Source: Purpureocillium takamizusanense
Taxonomy: Eukaryota; Ascomycota; Sordariomycetes; Hypocreales; Ophiocordycipitaceae
Assembly (NCBI RefSeq): GCF_022605165.1
Contig: NC_063069.1
Location: forward strand, 682,001-746,000
Reading direction: 5' to 3'
DNA: 64,000 nucleotides
Below are positions 1-11,497 of the stretch, in pieces. Made by a program: the position numbers and the translations under genes. The notes under the pieces are model-generated. The model was not told the DNA's origin and did no database searches. It worked only from the letters and a program-made list of their open reading frames with translations. Position 1 is the first letter of the stretch, and each line of letters begins with the position of its first letter.

Positions 1-143
1 ACACAGCAGCTCTGGGTCGAGTACTCGTCGTCATGGTCTTGGCGTGGCCCAGCACTCGCACTCGAGATGATGCGCCACCGGACCGACAACTCGGGCGAGA
101 AGCTGCACAAGTCAGACAGGGGAGGGCGCCAGTCCGGATGTAA

Positions 144-220
144 CCCCGCTGGGCCGCCATTGACCTGCTGGGGCCATTTGTTAATGCCAATTTGCGCGTA
201 GCTGTGATTGTATAAGTAAG
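144..220 (+). promoter_or_regulatory. Putative promoter of the GH31 alpha-glucosidase gene
   Basis: A TATA-like element (TATAAGTA) starts at 211, about 100 bp before the ATG at 315. Two matches to the carbon-catabolite repressor CreA consensus SYGGRG lie just upstream: CTGGGG at 168-173 on the plus strand and GCGGGG on the minus strand (144-149). Paired CreA sites are common ahead of polysaccharide-degrading genes. The motif is short and degenerate, so in GC-rich DNA it may occur by chance. Regulation is inferred only. Confidence 0.3.
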
Positions 221-314
221 TGCGTGCGCCGACGGTCTGGAATCCTTTGGCTTCGCGAGGATCGTCTGTCTAGAGCGTGCAGTCACTCTCGGGCATCTCA
301 TCTGATCTGACACC

Positions 315-3160
315 ATGAGGTTTTGGAATGGACTCGTCTGTGCGGGCCTCGCGTCTGCGACGGCGCTGTCTAACAGGGACGCGGGCAATCCCGACGACTG
401 CCCTGGCTACAAGGCCTCCGACGTGAGGCACACGGGCAATGGCCTCAAGGCCGATCTGACGCTTGCCGGCAAGTCGTGCAACGTTTACGGTACCGACTTG
501 AGGCACCTCACTCTCGAGGTGTCGTACGAGACAGGTAAGTAGGCTTAACCCGAGCCCCCCCTTTCTTTTTGCTTGCGTGCCTGTGTTGACATCTAAATCC
601 AGACAACCGGCTCCACGTCAAGATCCAGGACAAGGACAATCAAGTCTACCAGGTCCCCGAAGCCGTCTTCAAGCGTCCCGGAGGCAAGAGCTCTGCCGCT
701 TCCAACAAGCTCAAGTTTGACTACACAGAGTCGCCCTTCTCGTTCAAGGTCAGTCGCGCCGACTCCAAAGAAGTTCTCTTCGATACTTCGGCGGCGTCTC
801 TCGTCTTTGAGTCGCAGTACCTTCGTCTCCGGACCAAGCTGCCCAAGGACCCCTACCTGTATGGCCTGGGCGAGCATTCGGATCCCCTGCGGCTCAAGAC
901 CAAAGACTACATTCGCACAATGTGGAACCAAGACAGCTACGGCGTGCCTACCGACTCCAACCTATACGGCACCCACCCCTTCTATCTCGAGCAGCGCAAG
1001 AGCGGCTCACACGGTGTCTTCTTGCTCAACTCGAACGGAATGGATATCCTAATCGACCAGACCACGGACGACAAGCAGTACCTTGAGTACAACACCCTGG
1101 GCGGTGTCCTTGACTTTTGGTTCGTTGCCGGACCCAGCCCTATCGACGTGGTCAAGCAGTACGGCGAGATTGCCGGCACCCCGGCGCTGCAGCCGTACTG
1201 GGGTCTGGGCTTCCACCAGTGCCGATACGGCTACCAGGATGCCTACAACGTCGCCGAGGTTGTGCAGAACTACAGCCTAGCCAAGATTCCCCTCGAAACC
1301 ATGTGGACCGATATCGACTACATGGACCGGCGCCGCGTTTTCTCTTTGGATCCTGATCGCTTCCCACTCAAGAAGATGCGCGAGCTCGTCTCTCACCTGC
1401 ACAAGAATGACCAGCACTACATCGTCATGGTCGACCCGGCAGTGGCGTACCAGGACTACCCCCCGCTTCACGAGGGAGTCAAGGACAACATATTCCTTCG
1501 CCGCGACAATGGATCCCTCTGGCTGGGCGTCGTCTGGCCCGGCGTGACGGTGTTCCCTGACTGGTTCTCCAAGAACATTCAAAAGTACTGGGACGGCCAG
1601 TTCCAAAGCTTCTTCAACAAAGACACTGGAGTCGACATTGACGCCCTATGGATCGACATGAATGAGCCGAGCAATTTTCCTTGCAACTTCCCGTGCGACA
1701 ACCCATATGAGGCCGCCGTGGGCTTCCCTCCCAAACCGCCTCCGGTCCGTCAGCCGCCTCGGCCCCTGCCCGGATGGCCCTGCGACTTCCAGCCTCCGGG
1801 CACTTGCAAGCGTTCCGAGGTCGAGGAGCGAGACGTGTCCACCACTCTCGAAGTTCGCGCCCCCCAGCCCGCGGTTCACGATAGCCTTCCCCAGGCAGAG
1901 CGCCGCGCCACGGGTGACCAAAGGGGCCTTCCTGGACGTGACCTCCTGTACCCCAAGTACGCAATCCACAACAAGGCCGCCTACCGCGATGACTGGAACG
2001 CCGACAAGGGTGGCATCTCCAACCACACCGTCAACACCAACCTGATCCATCAGAACGGCCTGGCCATGTACGACACGCACAACATGTACGGATCCATGAT
2101 GTCTGTCGCCTCGCGTGACGCCATGCTCTCCCGCCGCCCTGGCCTCCGGCCCCTCATCATCACCCGGAGCACCTTCTCCGGCGCGGGCTCCAAGGTCGGC
2201 CACTGGCTGGGAGACAACTTGTCCACATGGGACATGTATCGCAACTCGATCCGATCCATGCTGGCCTTTACCGGGCTCTTCCAATTCTCCATGGTGGGCT
2301 CGGACGCGTGCGGCTTCGGCGGCGACACTACTGAGGAGCTCTGCGCGCGATGGGCGGCGCTCGCGGCCTTCTCTACCTTTTACCGCAACCACAACGCCGA
2401 GGGCCAAATCAGCCAGGAGTTTTACGTTTGGGACTCGGTGGCGAGCAGCGCCCGCAAGGCCATCGACATCCGCTACCGCCTCCTCGACTACATCTACACG
2501 GCCATGTACCGCGCCAACGATGACGGCCGTCCCACGGTGCAGCCCATCTTCTACAAGTACCCGGAGGACAAGGGCACCTGGGCGCTGGAGCTGCAGTACT
2601 TTTACGGCGACAGCGTGCTCGTCGCCCCCGTCACGGCCCAGGGCGCCACCAGCGTCAACGTCTACCTCCCCGACGACATCTTCTACGACTGGTACTCGCA
2701 CAAGCCCATCCTCGGCGAGGCGGCGACGCACAAGTTCATCGAGCAGGACACGACGACGATCCCGCTCCTGATTCGCTCCGGCGCCATCATCCCCGCGCGC
2801 GCCAACTCGACGTACACGACGACGGAACTGCGCAAGCAGGACTTTGAGCTGCTCGTCGCCCTCGACCACCGCGGCGAGGCAAAGGGCGAGCTGTACCTCG
2901 ACGACGGCGTGTCCATTGACCAGAAGGGCCGGTACTCGCTCGTCAGCTTCTCCTACGACAAGGGCACGGTCACGTTTGGCGGCAAATTTGGCTATGACGG
3001 CCCTGCCACCGTCTCTCGCATCACCGTCTTGGGAGGCGGGTGCAAGCCGCGCCCCGGCAAGCGCGAGCACACCACGGGCGGGGACAAGAAGTACAGCAAG
3101 ACGTATAAGGTCCACGTCAAGCTTAACAGGCCGGGCAGGGTCAAGCTTGATGGCATGTGA
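315..3160 (+). CDS. Secreted GH31 alpha-glucosidase (maltase type)
   Basis: Two exons, 315-534 and 603-3160, around a 68-bp intron (gtaagt...ccag). The join keeps frame and gives 925 residues. Residues 1-19 look like a signal peptide (MRFWNGLVCAGLASATALS), so secretion is predicted. A GH31 N-terminal beta-sandwich precedes the catalytic barrel. The catalytic nucleophile is D425 in the family motif WIDMNEPSNF. The likely acid/base is D611 in GHWLGDNLSTW. A proline-rich loop of about 80 residues (roughly 445-525) follows the nucleophile, as in many fungal GH31 alpha-glucosidases. The length matches fungal family members of about 900-1000 residues. The enzyme should release glucose from the non-reducing ends of maltose, maltodextrins or starch. 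The exact substrate (alpha-1,4 versus other linkages) cannot be read from the sequence. The ATG has A at -3 and precedes the signal peptide directly. Family assignment is firm. Confidence 0.96.
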
Positions 3161-4204
3161 GGCACTACATGTAGCAGGCGCAGTATGCTCGTCAGCGGGA
3201 TCATACACGATGGCAACCTAGTTGGTACTGGTAGTGGTGGTGGTGATGGTGGTGGTGAGCGCCAGTAATGCAAATGTGGCAATGAATGAAGATGATGCGG
3301 GCCAGCGTCGTTGCTGTCATCTTCGTTTTGAATTTTCCCATGACGACGACGCCGACGATGCGCCATGTGTGTATCCTCGAAGCATGCCCGATGATGTATG
3401 CACACACAGCTGCAGCCCTTCACCACGACCACTGACTGCCTTCGACGACATCTCGTGCATTTTCTTGCCACTGTACCGTGTCGTTCCGGCCCTGAACCAT
3501 GACATTTGCCAAGTAGCACCACCAAATATCCGCTTCCCCCGCCCGCCGAAACGGCAGGCACAAACACAATCGCCTCTCCATCCATCCATGTCGGCATTCG
3601 GCCCAGCCACCTAGGCTGCTGCTCTCGTCCGACAGCTTTTCTCCCAACCCAAATGTCTTTTGACCCCAAATAATATGCACCCGAAATTCTGGCAACAACG
3701 ACAAAAGACAAAGAACTCCAAGCTCATAGGGGCCAACGGGGCATTTCCAACGGAGGAGCACGTTAAGCTCGTCCGGCGGAATGATGGGGGAGAAGGGCCA
3801 GAGTGGTTAGGTTCCCATTCCAAACCCCCTCTCGCGTGCTCTTGTTCTTGTTCTTGTTTTGTCTTTGCCTCCGAGGAGCCCAATGGATGTCAATGCATTT
3901 TCCCAATCTCGTTTCGCCGCGCAGTGTGATCCCATATCGAGGGAGAATAAAGAAAAACCAGGAATCCCGCCGTGGACTATAATGAAATATAGAATCAAAC
4001 AACCGCCGCCTTTTGTGGCGTTTTTCGCTCCCGAGATGCGTGGCTAGAAGAATGCATCCGTGTCATTGACGTCGTTCATTCGTGGCCGTTTTCACTTTGG
4101 AAACGGCCGCAGGTTTGCAAAGAGCAAGATAAAAGTATGAGGAAAATAAAACAGGTAGTCGAACCCGAGAACCGCAAGGTGGTGAGTGGTGATGAGCCGC
4201 CCTC
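3161..4204. other. Intergenic region between convergent genes
   Basis: About 1 kb between the stop of the GH31 gene and the stop of the minus-strand caspase/zinc-finger gene, so it should hold both 3' ends. A GGT/GAT-rich microsatellite lies at about 3223-3258. No gene is supportable here. Confidence 0.6.
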
Positions 4205-6987
4205 TCATGTTACGGACGACTGCCCCTCACCAGCGTCGTTTTCTGGAGGCCCAGCATCCACCATAGATGTGTCCTCCACCTGCGACGAGTCGAGCTGGGA
4301 CGTATCGGCGAGAGACATGAGCGATGAGTCATTTCGATCGAGCATGGAAGACCCGTTGCCCTGAGGATTGCCACCGGCCAAGCCATTGTTGGCGCTGAGC
4401 CGGTACTCTCCGTTGCCTTTGGGTTTGATGATACCCTCGTCAAGGGCCCACTGCGCCAGCAATGAATCAACGCCTAGGTTTTGAGCCTCGGCCTTCTCCA
4501 TGTGCCGTCCGACATGCTCCGTCCACTCGTCCCAAGATCCAGGCCCGTCAAACGCATAGTGGCAACCGGGCTTAGGACAAGCGGACTTCTGTGGCGGTTG
4601 CCGGCGCGTGACGAGGCACGTCTGGTGCATGCTCTTGACGTGTTCTTCCCACTCGGCCAAGAGCTTCGTCTCCCCCTTGGACATGGCGCGCTTGACCTGG
4701 AACGGGGCATGCATGCGTCGGAGATGCTGCGTAAACAAGTCTTTGCGATTGAACTCGTTGCCCTTGCCCTCCACAGCACTCTGCGGGCATTGCGAGCAGC
4801 GATAAAACTGCAGGCAGAGATGTTGAGACGCAATATGACGCTTCCACTCGTTCTTGGAACCGAATGTGCTGGTACAGCCGGCAAAGGAGAATGCGCAGGG
4901 AAATGGGCGCGTGTGGGCGGCCGCAATGTGCTTGCGCAGCGAGGACGAGTCCTTGAAGGGCGCGTGGCTGCAGTGGTTGCATCGCGTCTCTGGCTTCATG
5001 ACGGAGCGTCGGATGGTTTTGGAGCGAGACGTGGGCGTCAGCTTGAGATCAGCCGCCGCCGTAGCATTGTCCATGTCTACCAAAGCCGCCTCATGGGTCT
5101 GCTGCATGCCGTCTATGCCGGCATTGGGAATACCCTCAGGGAGGCTGGTACGCGGCCGCTGATTGGCAGCGGCAAGCGTTTCGTCGCTACGATGGCGGAC
5201 ATGGCTGAGAGCCTTGAGCTGCTCCGCAGCCTCCTGCATCTCGGCAGAGTCTTCGACCTCATCCTTGGGTTTCTCGGCCCCCCCGGGGACGTACGAGCCC
5301 CTCGAAGGACTGACTTGGGCCGCCAAGTCTGGCCTGCCGTCATGCAGGGATCGGTCGCGCGACGCAGACGAGTGGTAAGGTTGATCGTGGCCGTCGGAGT
5401 CTCTCCACGACCTGGCCGGCGTTCCCGCGGCCAACTCTCGAGCCTCCAATAGTATGCGGCCATCCTCGACCTCCTTGGCAGATGGTCGCACGCCCGCCGG
5501 GCCCACTAGCTTCTCGTAGAGATGAATCATGTTATGAGAGCTGATGTAGCCCAGGAAGCAGCAAACCTTGTCATGCTGTACAACATTCCAGATGGAGTGA
5601 GGCATGGATATCAGGAGCATGGTTGGAGGACCCAAGAACATGCCTTCAACGGCAATCTTGAAGCCGAGAGGAGGCGTGTTCTGGAGCCATTGGTTGAAGA
5701 AGGACATGTCGGGGCTCGCGTCTCCGACAAAGGTGGTGCAGACGAGGATGCGCGCCTCGTCGAACCGCAGGTCGGCCACGGAGTCGGGGTCGATCAGTTG
5801 ATCCTCCCTTCCTTGCGCTGGGCGTCCATTGGCACCGCCATCGCCGCCGTTTCGTGAAGTTCTCTGCGCACGCGGCTGGAGCGGTGCCAGGGTCACGTTC
5901 TGACCCTTGCCGGGCGTGATTGTGAAGAAAACGGGCAATTGGGTCACCAAAGGCGGCGCCGACGACCCATTGGGCACATGCGGAGCTTGGGAGGCCACCT
6001 GCTGCCTTGCTGCAAGCACCTCTTCATACAGCCTTTGGGCGCCGAAAGGTCTGCCTGTGTTGAGCTTGTTAAGGGCGTCGACGAGACAAGCCGTGAAGGA
6101 GCGGGCGGAATCGTCCCGATGGTTACGCCCCGGGGCGCCTGCGGCAATGACTTGTTTGACGCCGTGGCTTCCCGCAATGGGCGGATCCGGAACCGCACAA
6201 GTATCCAGCAGCATGAGGATGTCTGACTGGGCATCCTCGAACAAGCAACGGACACCATCCCACTTGAGCTTGGCGGCATCTTCCCCAGCTTTGCTGCAGA
6301 GCGCTCTGTCAGCAAGACACGGGGCACGAACTCTGGGAGAACCGAACCGCGGCAACTCACCATGCCCAGTACAGTTGATTGTCCGCGCCGACATAGCCGT
6401 GCCCAGCGTAGTATATTATCAAAAGGTGATCTGGCCTCGCCTGCTCTAAGAATGAGGCCATTTGAACGCCGAGCTTGATGCTGGGATTGGGAACCGTGGG
6501 AATCTGCCATTGCTGGGTCCCAAAGTTGTATTGCTTTTGCAGGACGGTCTCGAGTGCGGCAAGGTCGTCGTCGACCGTCTGGTCCTCCTCCCAGCTCAGC
6601 AGCAAGACAGAAACGTCAGAGTAAGGCGGGCGTTCGGTCTGGCGCTGGATCAACATGGCGGCGTCCTGCAGGTGTCGGGCAAAGGACTCGAAATCATGGC
6701 GCTCGGCGAGGGGGGGAGCATCGTGGGCGACGTAGTGCTGTGCTGGCGGTTGCGTGGGCTGCTGGGTTGGCTGCGAGCACAACGTTCGCGGTCAGCTGTA
6801 TGTCGTTGAGGCAATGCGGTTGGCCATTGGCAGGCCGACAAGGGTGACAGGGAAGAGGAGGGGGAGGAGGATGGAGGTTGGATGTTGGGCTGACCGTTTC
6901 GTGTGGATATGGGCCAGGCTGAGGATTGGGGGCCGGGGAAGCGTTGACTTTGGGAGCCAGCTTTCTCTTCTTGCTGGAGGGCTCCAT
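4205..6987 (-). CDS. Caspase-like domain protein with C-terminal C2H2 zinc fingers
   Basis: Three exons on the minus strand, 6987-6895, 6770-6361 and 6293-4205, give 863 residues in frame. Intron 1 (124 bp) has a weak donor (gtcagc). Intron 2 (67 bp) is canonical, and an alternative acceptor 12 bp upstream would create a stop. Residues 4-10 (SSKKRKL) resemble a nuclear localisation signal. Residues about 60-290 match the fungal caspase-like (C14-like) fold: a beta strand VSVLLLSWEED, then YYAGHG with H155, then DILMLLDTCA with C200, the expected His/Cys dyad. A second conserved block lies near 340-435. Four C2H2-like fingers occupy about 606-770, starting with CNHC...H and ending with CPKPGC...H. 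The tail is Ser/Asp/Gln-rich. A nuclear or signalling role is inferred; no substrate is known. The start is uncertain because the frame stays open upstream to an ATG at 7347. Confidence 0.82.
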
Positions 6988-7597
6988 GAAGGAGCAGAGT
7001 GCGGCAACGAGGCCGAGGAAGGGCGGAAGAGAGCGGGCAGCGGACGGTTCGGGCCGGGGAAGTCGAGGTCGGGTCGGAGGAGAAGAATTGAATCGGCTAT
7101 GGTGGCCGGTCGTGGTGCGCGGGTCTGCCCGTGGCGGTTGGAGCTGAAGAGGGATGAGGAATGCGAAGTGGAAGCCGGGAAAGGGCTCTACTACTGCCGC
7201 GTCGGGGGCTTGGTATGTAGCACAGACAGGCGACGGACGGACAGACCGACGGTCGAAGTGATCGGGGACATGAGCGGCTCGAGGATATGGAGACGGGACT
7301 GAGCTGAGCAAAGGCCGAGGGTGAGGCCGGCAAATAGGCGAATTCAAGCCCTGGTGAGGCAGGCGAGGGAAATAGCAGGTAAGGCTGGTCGGCTGGGTGC
7401 CATTGGCTCAGAGGGGCATCTCCAGCAGCCGGCCTATTTCGCGGGCGAGCTGTGCGGTGTGGTGGTGTGCGATGCTGTGCAGCGCAGCGTAGTGATGCGC
7501 TGTTGTTACCTTACTGCCTGGCTGCCCACGCCGTGCTCGCGAGGGCTAGCTCTGCTGCGCTGGCAAGCTGGAAAGAATTTATTTGAGGAGTGGAGGA

Positions 7598-7598
<1 letters not shown>

Positions 7599-7627
<29 letters not shown>
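7599..7627 (+). repeat. 29-nt guanine homopolymer
   Basis: An uninterrupted run of 29 G residues on the plus strand in intergenic DNA, about 610 bp upstream of the minus-strand caspase/zinc-finger start. Such a tract can form G-quadruplex structure and is prone to slippage and sequencing error, so its exact length is uncertain. Confidence 0.9.
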
Positions 7628-7628
<1 letters not shown>

Positions 7629-9025
7629 TAAGCTTCCTGTCCAGCCAGTCCAATCCAATCCGATCCAGGCTGTCGGTCGCCAGATGGATGGATGGATGGT
7701 AGGCAGGGCAGGGCATCCATGGATGGCTCCCAGGTCAAGCCAGCGCTGCGGAGTGCGCTGAGCGTGCACTGCAGGCCCGTACTTGGTGGTAACTGGTAGG
7801 TACCTTACCTATCTACGTGGACGACGGCAGGGTCAGGTGCGCCTGAGGACTTTCCAATGCCATGGAACCTTCAATGCGGTGGGCTCGGCGAGGCTGGCCG
7901 GCCAGCATTAGGCTGGGCTGAGCTGGTGCCCCGGGCGGAAGTGGACGCTGGCCAAGCAGATGGAACTGCCCTGTCCGGTCCGGGTGCTTGCCCGCGCTTG
8001 ACAGCGAACGAGGCGCTGGAGACGGCAGGTCCGAAGCCTGAATGTGGGGGGCCAACCTGCTGCCATTGGTTGGTAGCCGAGTCTCCATTGGCTCCCGAGA
8101 ATCGGTCGGTCGCTGCCCTGCGACGCATTGAAGTACTTGAAAGTACCTACATGACAGGTCCAGGTCGGGCTCACATCGACGAGCCCTGGCCTGGCCTGGG
8201 GATGAAGTTTCTCATGGGTTATTCAGGGCCCTCCTGCATCGAGGCAGAGTTCCCGTTTGTTTCAGCATTGCCCGGGTCCGCAGCGGTGAGCATGAAGCCC
8301 CCCCGCAGACAACAGGCGGCCCTTCTAGAGGGAGCCTGTGACCGAAGAGTGGTAGGGAGGGAGGGGCACACACCGTCTGGAGACCCTGCCCGTCTTGCTG
8401 GCTGGGGACGGGATTACCGACCCAGCGGACAGGCATTGATGGCGGTGGTGGCATCCACTACAGCGGGCGCCTCGTGGGAGGTTGGGTAGGTAGCTGGTGG
8501 GGGGTCCTGGTCCTTGTCCTGGCGCGCTGGGGTTGAACCCTGGATCACCGCCGACGAGATTCGACAGCGGACATCCATGGATCTGCCCTGAATCGGCGCC
8601 CGAGGCCCTCGGACTGCTACTTCAGTTACGTTACAGGTGGTTACCTTAGTAAGTTGGTATTCAATTCTCATTTTGCAAGGTCCCGTCGCCGCCCTGCTTC
8701 GAGCGAACTGATTGTCCAGCAAAAACAGCGAGTCAATTCCTCGACTAGATTTGTCGAACATCGAGGGACGTTGACGGGCCGAGCTTCCCCTCGTTCGACT
8801 CCCAGTGCTCGCCCTCTCTCCCCCGCGCTGCGCCGAGACACGGCGTTTGAACGGCCGGGCGAGCACCCTCGTGCGAAACGCCGCATCTACGTAATTCGTA
8901 AGACTGTCCGGCGGTGCTTCAAGACAAGTTACCATCTGGGACACGAGTCCTTCGCCCGGCTGATGCACCAGAGGAGCCCTCCGTGAACCGACGTGGGCAC
9001 AACGTATGTATGTACAGCCCTCTCG

Positions 9026-9050
9026 CGCCTCGCCTCGCCTCGCCTCGCCT
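9026..9050 (+). repeat. (CGCCT)5 pentanucleotide microsatellite
   Basis: Five perfect tandem copies of CGCCT in intergenic DNA. No associated gene is seen. Confidence 0.85.
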
Positions 9051-11497
9051 CCTCGTCTCGTCCATCCCATCCATCGTCATGCAGCGGCCTCGCTCCAACC
9101 TTGTATGGTGCCACGCCGCATGCATATCTCGATAGGCCCTTGCGACAAGCTGCAAGGACCGCCGTGTGATTGGGCCCGCGGGGTCCGGGGAGGGGGGCTC
9201 GCTGGGTTGTGCGACGGACTGGCGCAAGTGAAGGACGGCGACATATGGGCGCATCGGCCATCTGTTTGAGAGGGGGCCAGAGAGATCCATTGGCCGCCCG
9301 GGATGCTTGCCGACCGCCGACGCGCGACGGCTCTGCACCGCTGCTGCACCCCCCTTTTTGGCGCTGGGAGACGGCAGCTTCGACCTCGTCACGAGACTCT
9401 GGGACGGCACCAAGGGATCCAGGGCTGTGCTACGCAGGTGGTGCAGGTGTATCGTCACGTTTGCCTGTGTCGTCATGTCCCGTTTATACAGTACTTCGTG
9501 CAGACGCCCGTGGCCATGCAGCAGGCATGCCCCCCGAGCCCGAGACAGACGTACGAAGTAGACGTAGTAGTAGTCAGTGGTCCCATCGTTTATCCCATTC
9601 CGATGAGCTTCTTAATATTTGTGTATGCTTCCTCCGGACCGGACGCACATCATTCAAAAGTGCGTAAAACATCTGCAGCACGTCACGACATCGCCGACCA
9701 TCGGGCTCGGCGGCTGCGCACCTCGTCATATTGCCGTGAGGCGGGCGACGGCATAGCAAAGCGCCCGCCAATACAAACTACCGAGGGCTTCGGCAACAAA
9801 ACGGCCAATGCATGGCAGCTGAGACGGCGGGCGGCTGCAAGCCCTCTTCGCCTCCAGATGACGACGAGCTCTTATGTGGCGGCGATGGGCCACGACAATC
9901 ATGGGCCTGCGCCACAGCTACCGTGGCCATGTCTGGCTTGCCTCGCTTGCTGCCTCGCTTGCCTGTGGGGAACATGGGCGGCCCGAGTCGGGCTACAGCG
10001 AAGAAAGGCTGGCTGTGGGCGTCATCGTCGCATGTGCTATGTAACGAGGGAGGCCCAACTACGTAGCCTGGCTCCGCGGTCGGATTCTCGCAGCCTTGCG
10101 ACTGGATACGGCGACGGAGAGTCAGTTCGGGCGCCGCGGCCAAGGATCAGCCGGTGTGCCAAGAGCGCGGCCCCATGCCAAATGCTCGTGTCAACTTCAA
10201 GGTTGTTCACCTGCCCTGTCAGCGCCAGGCAGTGCTCACTGCTCACGCGAGGGGCTTCTCGTGATGGCCCCTCCAACCATGGATGGGCACGGATGGGTGC
10301 TGCTTGGCTTGGCTTGGCCCCAGCGACGACATATATCTTATGGGCATGTCCGTATGGATTACGCCTCCCGACTCCCCTGCCTGGCAGCCGGTAGACGTCG
10401 ACGTTTCTGACAGCCTCATCCCCGTCGCTTCCGGCAAACCTTGCTTGGCTGCCCTTGGGGGATGACGCACGACGTCGGTGTCTGCGTTGCCTTGGATCGT
10501 TGTTGCAAAATCGGTGCCCGCGCAACGTTGGAGCCCTCCGGAAGGCCTCCCGCACGGCCTTGGCCCTTGGTCGTTCTTTGGTCAAAGGTGAGCCTGCACA
10601 GCCCCAGCGCTCATGCAGGACACGCACAGAGTGGAACCCAAGGCCTGCAGCAGCGGCGGGACCCTTGAAGCCTGCAAGCATGTTCGCGTACGGTACCTCC
10701 GAATACGTAGTTTTCTTTAACGTAGCACATTTTACGTGCCCCGACCCTAGCCTGCGAGCAAGGGAAAGCCTGGCCATCCGTCGATGGAACATGTCGCAAT
10801 GAGGGATTCGTCGGTCTCGTGGCAATGAACTCGCAAGCAGCGGGGTGTCGAAGAGCCTGCGAGGCTTGTTAAGTCCCCGGCACACCCGTTATCCCGCGCT
10901 ACGAGGACGGGGTGGCGCGCCGCTGGCTGGGAAGTTTATAGCCTGGGGACACACATGGACGTTCAGAACCACCATGCTCGGCTGGTACCTTTCAATAAGG
11001 GCTACGGTTAATTACACGCAAGTACTAAATTTATCCACTCCAACCGGGCATGGAAGGGCCGGGTGTGCCTGAGTTGGCTGCCCTCGCTGCGGCCTCGTGG
11101 TAGCCTGGCACGATAGCGGGCTTCAGTGGAATCATGGCCCGATCCCGCCCACTGGAATGCGAACCCAGGACGGCCCGGGGGTCCTGGGGCCCCGCCCTAA
11201 GGCGTCCTCACTGGGCGGGTGGGCGAGGCGGTTGCGTCACGGCGCGCCCGCTGCAGACGCACCGCACCTCCAAAGGAGGCGAAGTCTTGGCTGGCCTCGT
11301 CGTCAATCCAGTCATCCTCTGCTTTGGCCCGGCAGGTACCCAACATTGCCCTTTCCTCCTCCGCCCATAGCTCAGGCACGGCTGGCCATTCGCTCAGCAC
11401 CTTTGATTCTGCCACAAACACTACCTCATCACCACCTCACTCACATCGACCTGCCCAGAGCGACCGACTGTCCGTCCGTCCGTCCGACTGCGCAACC

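Larger units (their letters stand above)
6988..11497. other. 4.5-kb intergenic region, no supportable gene
   Basis: This separates the divergently transcribed caspase/zinc-finger gene (-) and patatin-like gene (+), so both promoters should lie at its ends. Long open frames occur on both strands, for example 9303-10394 (+) and 10037-10885 (-). They overlap each other, have no recognisable domain and show the composition of GC-rich non-coding DNA. The region contains a 29-nt G run at 7599-7627 and a (CGCCT)5 repeat at 9026-9050. Confidence 0.5.

Noticed and set aside
1646..3208. 520-codon minus-strand open frame
   Set aside because: Antisense shadow of the GH31 gene.
9303..10394. 363-codon plus-strand open frame
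   Set aside because: No recognisable domain, Arg/Cys/Trp-rich composition typical of random GC-rich frames, and it is overlapped by other open frames.
11140..11185. Possible tRNA T-arm on the minus strand
   Set aside because: The loop lacks the conserved A58 and no cloverleaf forms nearby.
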